64,000 bases of DNA from Sulfuriferula sp047300855. GTDB lineage: Bacteria; Pseudomonadota; Gammaproteobacteria; Burkholderiales; Sulfuriferulaceae. The position numbers and the translations under genes are program-made. The notes under the pieces are model-generated. The model was not told where the DNA came from, searched no databases, and saw only the letters and a list, made by a program, of their open reading frames with translations. Where the stretch lies: positions 868,001 through 932,000 of the forward strand of contig NZ_CP170197.1 in assembly GCF_047300855.1 (NCBI RefSeq). The letters run 5' to 3'. Below are positions 24,917 to 32,079 of the stretch, piece after piece (the first letter of the stretch is position 1; each line of letters begins with the position of its first letter).

Positions 24917-26524
24917 TCAACATGTCTCGTTAAGCACGTTGACCTGCTCCAGGCTGCTCATTTCGATATGGCATCGTGTCAGGATGTTGAAATTCAGCAA
25001 CAGCCAGTCGTCGCTGCGACCCTGCTCATGGGTGATGCGGACTCTGTAAATATAATTGCCGTCCAGCATGTCGTAAATCTGCGTGGGGGCGATGCTCATA
25101 TCGCCGACTACCAGTGCGCTGCTGAATCTGCGCCCATCCTGTTCAGGCAGAAAAATACAGCGTATTGGCACACAATCCACAGGCGGACTGGTCAAACTGA
25201 AAATGCTTTCCGACATCAGATGATCGACACCATGCAAGGCCACCATTCTGGGCGCTGAGCCGAGCCGTTCTGCACCCAGCTTGATCGGATGGTCGAGTTG
25301 CGTATCGATCCAGCGTACCGCGGCAAGCACCGGAGGGTGCGTTTTTGTCCCGGTACGCAGACTGATCAATGCGCCATGGTCGGGAATGACGAGGGGGGTG
25401 CCATAGTGAGTCAAGCCATAGCCGTCTTCACCTTCATCCTGCATGATCCACGGCTCGAATTGAGCAGGGAAAGCAGCGTCCGCACCGCTCAGGGATTGCA
25501 GTACATGCTCGAATCCGCATACCACAAGGGCCGACGTGTTCTGCTCGAGGCGTGGTGCATGACGTTGCGGGCCGCTGCGATTGAGAATGGCGCGGATGTC
25601 ATCCAGTAAACCGGGCACATCGGCTTCATTTTTGATGCCGTCGAGCGAACTCGGCGGAGGATTGATCAATTGCGCGCGGGTGATTTCCAGCGCGGTCAGC
25701 ACGCCTTGCATCGACCAGTAACGTAGCGCGTTGCCTTCCACTGGTTGCTGGCCGATATGGCACAGCGGCGCATAGCCAGCCAAATCGAGCCAGTGCGTAT
25801 GGACTTGCCTGTCGAGTTGCTGCGAGGGTTGTAACTGACGGCACCAGGTTTGGATCCAGTATGCCGCCAACTCGATTTTCCAGGGGCATAGACCGACAGG
25901 ATTGATCAGGTTGAGCAGCAGAATGTGAGCATAGATATGGACGCAGCTGGCTTCGGTGTTGTTGCCGAGTTTCAGGCTGCGCTCGGCAAAGCCATTGCAT
26001 TCGGCAATGGCGTAAAGCGCATGCACATTGCGCCAGGCATCCGACGTGGGTGTTTCATAGCGCAAGTAACGCCACTGGATCAGCTTGCCCTGATAGTGCA
26101 AGGCGAGCAGTGTAATTGTGGGCAGTTGCTGCGCCAGAACGGGTTGGTTGCGGGTGGCGGCCTTGACGAAACTCTGGTATGCCAGTGCAAGTTGCCAGTA
26201 AAAAGCAAAGATTTCCTGCCACAGCGATTTTCCCGCGTAGCGGAAAGCTGTCTGATTTTTCAGATATTGCGTCACCATGCCTTCTTGCAGCGCGCTGCCG
26301 GCATGGCGCAGTGCCGTCAAGATGTGAAGTCTGCGCTCATCCAGGTCGTCGCCGGACAGATTGAACTGATTGAGTGCCTCCACCACCATTTGGTGGGCTT
26401 CGTATTCATGATGAAACTGCAGTTGTTCCACCCAGCGCCGCGTGCTGTGCAGGGTCGCGAAAGGCGAACGCACCTGGCGAGATCCTGGCAAGCATTTTTG
26501 GAATATTTTTATAATTGAGCTCAT
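24917..26524 (-). CDS. Unknown 535-residue cytoplasmic protein within the cyclic di-GMP block
   Basis: I do not recognise a named family. There is no signal peptide or clear membrane segment. The N-terminal two thirds (residues ~20-330) look mostly helical with many Gln, Leu, His and Trp, like a repeat or scaffold fold. The C-terminal third is beta-rich and includes PIRCIFLPEQDGRR followed by ALVVGDMSIAPTQIYDML. The arginines plus DxS arrangement is reminiscent of a degraded PilZ domain, but the usual RxxxR...(D/N)xSxxG is not complete. Its place between a diguanylate cyclase and a GGDEF-EAL protein makes a cyclic di-GMP link plausible. That is inference. Confidence 0.7.
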   Translation of the reverse strand: MSSIIKIFQKCLPGSRQVRSPFATLHSTRRWVEQLQFHHEYEAHQMVVEALNQFNLSGDDLDERRLHILTALRHAGSALQEGMVTQYLKNQTAFRYAGKSLWQEIFAFYWQLALAYQSFVKAATRNQPVLAQQLPTITLLALHYQGKLIQWRYLRYETPTSDAWRNVHALYAIAECNGFAERSLKLGNNTEASCVHIYAHILLLNLINPVGLCPWKIELAAYWIQTWCRQLQPSQQLDRQVHTHWLDLAGYAPLCHIGQQPVEGNALRYWSMQGVLTALEITRAQLINPPPSSLDGIKNEADVPGLLDDIRAILNRSGPQRHAPRLEQNTSALVVCGFEHVLQSLSGADAAFPAQFEPWIMQDEGEDGYGLTHYGTPLVIPDHGALISLRTGTKTHPPVLAAVRWIDTQLDHPIKLGAERLGSAPRMVALHGVDHLMSESIFSLTSPPVDCVPIRCIFLPEQDGRRFSSALVVGDMSIAPTQIYDMLDGNYIYRVRITHEQGRSDDWLLLNFNILTRCHIEMSSLEQVNVLNETC

Positions 26525-26661
26525 TGCGATGCGGCTAAGGGGTTATTTCCCGTAATTCAGCACGATATATGCCAGCCAGCGAGTTACCGGCAAGGCGGGG
26601 AAAAGCTTGTATGCAGGGCGTTGGGTGTTGCGGAGACGTAATGGGTAGGCGAAACCCGGAC

Positions 26662-26687
26662 ACTGATGTCAGGATGCTGACATCAGT
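26662..26687 (-). terminator. Terminator-like hairpin after the GGDEF-EAL gene
   Basis: ACTGATGTCA (26662-26671) and TGACATCAGT (26678-26687) form a perfect 10-bp stem with a 6-base loop, starting 11 bases after the minus-strand gene ending at 26698. The downstream T-run is weak. Confidence 0.5.
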
Positions 26688-26697
26688 CCATGTCGCG

Positions 26698-29559
26698 TCA
26701 GGCGATCAATCCGAAAACCGGATCGGGTTTGCCGATGTGATAGCCCTGGGCGTAATCGACGCCGTAATCGCGCAACAACTGGACGATCTCGGCGTTCTCG
26801 ACAAATTCGGCCACGGTCTTTTTGCCAAAGCCGTGTGCTGCCTGTACCAGGGTTTTGACGAACAACTGGTCGTCGGTACTGGTAGCGAGATTGCGGATGA
26901 AGGAGCCGTCGATCTTGACGTACTCGACCGGAAGCTGCTTCAGATAATCGAACGAGGCAAATCCTACGCCGAAATCATCCAGACTGAATGCGCAACCCAG
27001 TGCGATGACTTTTTCCATCAACACGCGTGCCGAGGCCATGTCTTCCACGGCAGCCGTTTCGGTGATCTCGAAGATCAGGCCTGCCGGGTTGATGCCCGAA
27101 CTGTTCAGCTCGTCCTGCAGCAGTTCGAGCCAGCGCGGATTGCTGAAACTGCGCCCGGAAAGATTGACAGACAGTTTGATATCGGGGGTCTTGAGCTGCA
27201 ATTCGGCCAGCGCGGCGATCGCTTTGTGCAGTACCAGCCGATCAATGCCCCGGATCAGGCCGGTGGTTTCGGCGACGCCGATAAACTCGATCGGCATGAA
27301 CAGGTCGCCGGCCGGGTTGTGCATGCGTACCAGCGCTTCGTAATGACTCACCTGGTTGTCGGATAATGAAAGTATGGGCTGGAAATAAAGTTCGAACTGA
27401 TCGTCGGCCAGCGCTTGCTCGATTTTGTCCACCCAGTACACCCGATTGAGCACACGCTCCATCAGGCCTTCGTCCGGGGCATACAGATGCAAGTTGCCAC
27501 GACCGCTCTCCTTGGCGCGGAACAGTGCCAGATCGGCATTGGCCAGCAGTTCCTGGGCGACCGTACCGTGTTCGGGAAACAGGGTGATGCCGATACACGC
27601 AGAAACCTTGTGGCTGAGCGGCACTTCCGCCAGCGTGATCATGGATAAACTGTGCTGGATGTGGCGCGCCAACTGTATGGCGTGCTGGGCATCGAGATGA
27701 TTGAAGAATACGCCAAAATCATCGCCCCCCAGTCTGCCGATCAACGCAGGGGTGGGAAGCAGACCCTGCAACTGGCTCGCTACGGCATGCAACACCTGAT
27801 CTGCTGCGGTGTGTCCGGCCGTATCGTTGAGCGACTTGAACTCATCCAGATCAAGATAAATCAGCGCTCCGTTGAATTGTGTTTCGGTGTGCGAGAGAAT
27901 TTCCTGCAGCATTTCCTGGAAGCGATGGCGATTGTATAAGCCGGTTAACGGGTCGTATTCGGTCAGGTAGCTGGCTTGTTTTTCGACGCGATGCAGTTCT
28001 GTGATATCCAGGCCCACCGATAAAATTGCTGCATCATCGGGGTTTTCCGCACCGAGCGATGAGTGAATCCAGACCACATCGCGCGATTCGCCATTCTTGC
28101 AGCGTAGCGCGGTTTCCTGGCGCAAACTGGCCCCATCCGAATGCAGCAGCGCCGACAGTTCACGGTTGGCGTCCATTGCCTGTTTGGGCTGGCTGAAATA
28201 ATCCGTCAGTTTGGCGCCGCGCAATTCCCTGTAGTCGAAGCCGGTCAATGCCAGCATGTAGGCGTTCGCCATCAGGATGCGGCCCTGGCTATCCTGGGTG
28301 ACGATGATCATTTGAGCGGTATCCAGCAGCCCGGAGACAAAGTCGCGTTCACGCGACAGCTGCCGCACCAAATTGTCGAGCTCAGTGCTATGGGAATGAT
28401 TTTTTTCCTGTAGAGCTTCCAGCCGGTCCGCCAGATCCAGCGCACTGGCGTTCAGCGTGTCGAGTTCATCGTGCAAGAGATTCCGGCGCCGAGTTTTTTC
28501 CAAACGGGAGCGCACTACTTCGAATTCTCCGCGACCTAGCAAAGGCAGGGCTTCCGCGGTGCGCTTCAGGTGACGCATCGGGATCCATAACAGCACCAGA
28601 AGCATCAGTTCCGAGATGATCAATCCGACCATGCCGATGCCCGCGCTTTGCCATGCCACCGCGTGCAGGTGCTTGAGATCCTGGGTACGGTCAAAGATTA
28701 CCGCCATGGAAGGATTGCCGATGCTGGCGCCAATAATGATCGGCACCGGCAGAATTTCGTATTGTCGATCCCGGTACGATACGCTGATGCGCTGATTGAC
28801 CCGGATGTCGCGTGGCTGGATGCTCTGCAGTATCTCAATGCTTTGCAGGCCGCCGGATGCGGCCAGTACCCGGCGGTTGAGAGCAGGTACCTGGGGTTGC
28901 CTGGAACTGGCCGGCAGGCCGCTGATGTTGGGCGCGAGTACGGCCAGGGCCATGTCGCTGCTGGCGATACGCTGGAATGACAGCACCGCATCAACAAACG
29001 AGGCGGCCACGGCGACGGCGGCGACGGAGTATCCATTGTCGAGCACCGGTATGATGAAATAGTAAAGGCAGGAGGTCGTACATGCCAACAGACGTTGTGG
29101 ATGTTCATCGGCTATAACCTGTCTGACCTGCGCTGATAAAGCGGCCTCATCCACTTGCGTGGAGTTTTCTTTCCAGCTGGCGAACAACTGCCCGTCGGGT
29201 TTGAAAAACAGCACCTGTTCCAGGCCGCTGTTGAAGTGCAATGCGTCCCAGTAGCGCTGATAGTAGAGCTGTAGCGCCGTTTTATCGCCATTGACAACAG
29301 CGCCGTGGACATCGCTCAGATTGGGGATCAGGTTGGCGGACATCTCCAGTTGGGTACCCAGCTGGGTAATGACTTCTGCAGCGAAACGCCGGCTTTGCGC
29401 CTCACTTGCCTTGTGAGCCAGTTCAAACTGGGCACGCTGACCGTTGTAATTAATGTATGACAGCGAAGCATTTACCGCGAGCAATACCAGACTGAGCGGT
29501 ATGATGATTTTCCACCTGAGGCTGAAAAAACGCCTGGATCTGCTGGCTGGAATGGCCAT
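26698..29559 (-). CDS. Sensor protein with periplasmic domain, PAS, GGDEF and EAL domains
   Basis: This 953-residue membrane protein has TM1 at residues ~15-32, a large periplasmic sensor to ~300, TM2 ~300-322, a coiled linker, a PAS domain (~400-520, with MIIVTQDSQGRILMANAYML), GGDEF (~530-690) and EAL (~700-950). The GGDEF motif is RLGGDDFGVF, with Asp replacing Glu and no RxxD site, so cyclase activity is doubtful. The EAL part looks active: YEALVRM, NLSGRS, EITETAAVED, LDDFGVGFASFDYL, KIDGS, AEFVEN and AQGYHIGKP. Net function is probably cyclic di-GMP breakdown controlled by a periplasmic signal. It is the third gene of a tight operon behind the PstS-like and porin-like genes. Confidence 0.9.
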   Translation of the reverse strand: MAIPASRSRRFFSLRWKIIIPLSLVLLAVNASLSYINYNGQRAQFELAHKASEAQSRRFAAEVITQLGTQLEMSANLIPNLSDVHGAVVNGDKTALQLYYQRYWDALHFNSGLEQVLFFKPDGQLFASWKENSTQVDEAALSAQVRQVIADEHPQRLLACTTSCLYYFIIPVLDNGYSVAAVAVAASFVDAVLSFQRIASSDMALAVLAPNISGLPASSRQPQVPALNRRVLAASGGLQSIEILQSIQPRDIRVNQRISVSYRDRQYEILPVPIIIGASIGNPSMAVIFDRTQDLKHLHAVAWQSAGIGMVGLIISELMLLVLLWIPMRHLKRTAEALPLLGRGEFEVVRSRLEKTRRRNLLHDELDTLNASALDLADRLEALQEKNHSHSTELDNLVRQLSRERDFVSGLLDTAQMIIVTQDSQGRILMANAYMLALTGFDYRELRGAKLTDYFSQPKQAMDANRELSALLHSDGASLRQETALRCKNGESRDVVWIHSSLGAENPDDAAILSVGLDITELHRVEKQASYLTEYDPLTGLYNRHRFQEMLQEILSHTETQFNGALIYLDLDEFKSLNDTAGHTAADQVLHAVASQLQGLLPTPALIGRLGGDDFGVFFNHLDAQHAIQLARHIQHSLSMITLAEVPLSHKVSACIGITLFPEHGTVAQELLANADLALFRAKESGRGNLHLYAPDEGLMERVLNRVYWVDKIEQALADDQFELYFQPILSLSDNQVSHYEALVRMHNPAGDLFMPIEFIGVAETTGLIRGIDRLVLHKAIAALAELQLKTPDIKLSVNLSGRSFSNPRWLELLQDELNSSGINPAGLIFEITETAAVEDMASARVLMEKVIALGCAFSLDDFGVGFASFDYLKQLPVEYVKIDGSFIRNLATSTDDQLFVKTLVQAAHGFGKKTVAEFVENAEIVQLLRDYGVDYAQGYHIGKPDPVFGLIA

Positions 29560-29562
29560 CGT

Positions 29563-30756
29563 TCAGAAGCGGTAAGCCGCCTGGAATAGCCACATATTCC
29601 AGTGGCGTGAAGTGGCAGCAGGATTGGGATTGTCGCTGTAGGTCAACCAGGCAGTGCCATCCACATGGTGAAATTCGCCACGCAGCAGCCAGTTGTTGCC
29701 GAGCTCGTAACTCAGGCCGGCGGTCAGATCCTTGGCAAAGCGGCTATGGGCGGGCACGCCGGTCAAGGCGCTGAATGCCTGGCCATCCTTGTCGTTGTTA
29801 TCCCTGTAGGTGACGTCATAGCGCGCCAGGGCCGACCATCTGGTTGTGAGCCGATAAGTTCCCTGAACATAGTAACTGCTGCCAGTTGCAGCGCGATTCA
29901 GGAAGAAGGCGCCAAAATTCTGGGCATTAATATGGTTTTGCGCGTATTCGCTGGTGAACACCCAGTTTTCGGCATTGTATTGCCCGGACAGCACCCAGGT
30001 GTCAAAGTGAATATTGCCTGCCCGCAGGGCATCTGGGGCTCCTGGCTGGTAATGCGCGCGCATGCTGACCCCGGTCAATGCCAGTTTGAAATGACCATTG
30101 CCTGGTTCCAGAAGAATCCGTCCGATATAGGAAATATCACTTTTAATCTTTCCGGGCCTATCTTTTCCCAGAAAGGTGCCTTCGGTTTCTCTATCGGAGG
30201 TGTCCGGTCTGGTCACGCCGAACTGATAGCTGAGGTTGCCGATAGGTAATACACTTTCACCATAAACTGCCATCCCCGGCGCAGACAGCACGAAGTTGCG
30301 GATGCGATCCAGATAGATGGATTGTGGCAGCAGGATACTGGGACGGGTAAACGCCACATCACGGGTTTCATTGTACAGGCCGTAAGGGTTTTTGATCTTG
30401 CCCAGATACAAGCCGAAGCGCGTATTCTCGCTGGCGTGAATGGTGTAATCCGCGGTTGCATAGTCGATACGCGGCGAGCCATTGTCGGTTTCACCTGCAC
30501 GGCGCGCAACGGCCTGGGCCGATAACTGCAGGCTGGGATTGAGGCGCCAGGAAATATTCGCGCCCAACTCAGTAAAATCAAGGCTGGCTTTGTTTTCGGT
30601 ATTGCCGAAAAAGTTGTTGTGGTCCGTACTGATAACAGACTGGCTGGCGAATCCATGCACCTGAACTCCCTCGGGCAGGCTGTCTGCATTGGCGTTCATT
30701 TCGTGGCCGGCAAGCGCCAAAGCCACCACCAGTATTTTTATGTAGGTTCGATTCAT
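29563..30756 (-). CDS. Porin-like outer-membrane beta-barrel protein
   Basis: This 397-residue protein has a signal peptide (residues 1-24, ending NANAD) and a long series of amphipathic strands typical of outer-membrane barrels (for example ASENTRFGLYLGKIKNPYG and SYYVQGTYRLTTRWSALARY). It ends in AAYRF, the terminal aromatic signature used by the BAM machine. The family is unnamed to me; it does not resemble a standard trimeric porin in its N-terminus. It is 3 bases from the GGDEF-EAL gene and 2 bases from the PstS-like gene, so the three are one operon. A role in delivering a ligand sensed by the downstream protein is inference. Confidence 0.78.
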   Translation of the reverse strand: MNRTYIKILVVALALAGHEMNANADSLPEGVQVHGFASQSVISTDHNNFFGNTENKASLDFTELGANISWRLNPSLQLSAQAVARRAGETDNGSPRIDYATADYTIHASENTRFGLYLGKIKNPYGLYNETRDVAFTRPSILLPQSIYLDRIRNFVLSAPGMAVYGESVLPIGNLSYQFGVTRPDTSDRETEGTFLGKDRPGKIKSDISYIGRILLEPGNGHFKLALTGVSMRAHYQPGAPDALRAGNIHFDTWVLSGQYNAENWVFTSEYAQNHINAQNFGAFFLNRAATGSSYYVQGTYRLTTRWSALARYDVTYRDNNDKDGQAFSALTGVPAHSRFAKDLTAGLSYELGNNWLLRGEFHHVDGTAWLTYSDNPNPAATSRHWNMWLFQAAYRF

Positions 30757-30758
30757 GA

Positions 30759-31235
30759 TTATTCCGCCGAGAAGGTTCTGACCGGATTGCTCACCGAAAG
30801 AGTACGCACCCGGTCGCCCGGTTTCACCTTCCGCACATAACCCAGCGCACCGGGCGTGCTGGCAACTTTTTTGAGCATTTCCTCTTCCGAGCCCACCTCC
30901 GTGGGCGCTTGTCCGGTACCTGAATAAATCTGCCGGTCCCAGGTCTGGCGTAGTTGATAGGGGTAAATGTCCAGTGCTTCCTTACAAAAAGTCCGATGCA
31001 GCGGATTATCGTCAGGCAGCACGAATACCCTGACTGGCTGGCCGTCCGGCCATTGCAGCAGTTTCATTGCGAACATGGCGCGCACAGCGTTTTGCGATGC
31101 AGCGGAGATCGTGACGCTCGGGTTCACAATAATCGTCACGGCCCATGTTTTGACTCCGAAAAACAGACAGGAATACAGCAATGCATGCGCCATGGTGTGA
31201 GCAGCGCGAATCATGAAAGCACGAGAGGAATGCAT
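30759..31235 (-). CDS. Periplasmic phosphate-binding-like (PstS-like, short) protein
   Basis: This exported protein of about 158 residues has one substrate-binding-type domain. The segment after the hydrophobic N-terminus reads VTIIVNPSVTISAASQNAV, followed by RVFVLPDDNPLHRTFC and STPGALGYVRK. These match the short PBP-like domains annotated as 'phosphate ABC transporter substrate-binding' that occur without transporter genes. No permease or ATPase is nearby. ATG 31235 (or ATG 31214) is chosen because a promoter at 31287-31316 overlaps the farther start at 31316. It is first in the operon with the porin-like and GGDEF-EAL genes and may be their sensory partner. Confidence 0.72.
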   Translation of the reverse strand: MHSSRAFMIRAAHTMAHALLYSCLFFGVKTWAVTIIVNPSVTISAASQNAVRAMFAMKLLQWPDGQPVRVFVLPDDNPLHRTFCKEALDIYPYQLRQTWDRQIYSGTGQAPTEVGSEEEMLKKVASTPGALGYVRKVKPGDRVRTLSVSNPVRTFSAE

Positions 31236-31286
31236 GTAAATTTTTTTGTCATCAGCGGGAGTCTGCTGGTGATTCAACCCTGATTC

Positions 31287-31316
31287 ATTATGGAAAATTA
31301 TGGCAAATGATAACAA
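31287..31316 (-). promoter_or_regulatory. Putative sigma70 promoter of the PstS-like/porin/GGDEF-EAL operon
   Basis: On the minus strand TTGTTA (31316-31311) and CATAAT (31292-31287) are separated by 18 bases. The predicted start near 31280 fits a translation start at 31235 or 31214. Confidence 0.45.
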
Positions 31317-31448
31317 TGTATTCAGCCTCGCACACCATGTCTATCGGGTATTCCCGATTTTGATGCTGGCGCAGCCAGTATTCCTGCTGGCTAATCTGTT
31401 CGCCCACGGCTAAAATGTGACCCGCATCGCAAGCTAAGCATGAAACAA

Positions 31449-31536
31449 GGAAGCGTGGCAGAGTGGTCGATTGCACCGGTCTTGAAAACCGGCAAGGGGC
31501 AACCCTTCGTGAGTTCGAATCTCACCGCTTCCGCCA
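31449..31536 (+). tRNA. tRNA-Ser (anticodon TGA)
   Basis: The acceptor stem GGAAGCG/CGCTTCC pairs perfectly, with discriminator G and an encoded CCA (31534-31536). The anticodon stem CCGGT/ACCGG carries loop CTTGAAA, giving anticodon TGA. The long variable arm (GGCAAGGGGCAACCCTTCG region) is typical of serine tRNAs, and the T loop reads GTTCGAATC. A -10-like TAAAAT lies at 31411-31416. Confidence 0.97.
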
Positions 31537-31911
31537 ATACAACATCCGAAATCGCCCTCACGCCCTACCGGTACTTTTCTTCTCCATAGTTGGCCTATTG
31601 ATCCGGCCAGAATATGCTTGAATTCGCTCGGCGTCTTTCTTGCCGCACTCGCAAGTTTCGCTGACCAATCAGGGTTCAAACTTCACCTGGCCGGATCCAT
31701 GGTAGGCGTTTATATTGGCAGCGGCGTGCACGGTTCGCGCATGGGTTATTGACGCAGTATCACACCAGCCGATTGATCCACGAGCCGGTCGACGCTGCCA
31801 GATGACGCACAGCTAAACCGGGGGTGTTGAATGAGGCGAGGTGTAACGTTATAGGCCGACGCCCGCAGACATTGAATGTTGCAGAAGTACTAACACCAGT
31901 CTTTTAATAAG
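31537..31911. other. Decayed region 3' of tRNA-Ser
   Basis: About 375 bases without an intact gene. Short plus-strand frames give YIGSGVHGSRMGY (ending near 31752) and, after a frame break, a stretch including NEARCNVIGRRPQTLNVAEVL, vaguely like the end of an IS30-type transposase. The position directly after a tRNA gene is a usual site for integrated elements, but no integrase or repeated tRNA end is visible. Confidence 0.35.
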
Positions 31912-31950
31912 CAACACAACAGAAGATGCCCGGCACCTGCTGTTGTGTTG
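31912..31950. terminator. Strong hairpin, possible bidirectional transcription stop
   Basis: CAACACAACAG (31912-31922) pairs with CTGTTGTGTTG (31940-31950), and the inner bases AGATGCC/GGCACCT continue the stem with one mismatch. On the plus side AGTTTTGAAT follows; on the minus side TTATTAAAAG. It is 130 bases beyond the end of the minus-strand autotransporter gene. Confidence 0.5.
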
Positions 31951-31972
31951 AGTTTTGAATATGACAAGAGAG

Positions 31973-32077
31973 GGAGGAATCCCTCCAGCGCCTAGCACGC
32001 AGACCTCCCTAAGCTCCGGTCGGCTGAAATAAGAGCTTTCGGGAAGCCCTCGGTTAGCTAGCCCTGACGCAGGAGGG
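31973..32077. ncRNA. Candidate structured RNA element of unknown class
   Basis: The outer stem CCCTCC (31981-31986)/GGAGGG (32072-32077) continues as GCG/CGC. A second stem CTAGC (31992-31996)/GCTAG (32057-32061) encloses CCC/GGG and AAGCTC (32011-32016)/GAGCTT (32033-32038). The hairpin loop GGCT (32022-32025) can pair with AGCC (32045-32048), a possible pseudoknot. A short hairpin GGAGG-AATC-CCTCC (31973-31986) would compete with the outer stem. Strand is not decided: plus has no gene downstream; minus is the 3' region of the autotransporter transcript. It does not match riboswitch consensuses that I know. Confidence 0.4.
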
Positions 32078-32079
32078 TA

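Noticed and set aside
31981..32077. Cyclic di-GMP (GEMM) riboswitch near the autotransporter
   Set aside because: The conserved GGGCAAA and ACGCAAAGCC strings of that class are absent, although the region is structured and cyclic di-GMP genes are near.
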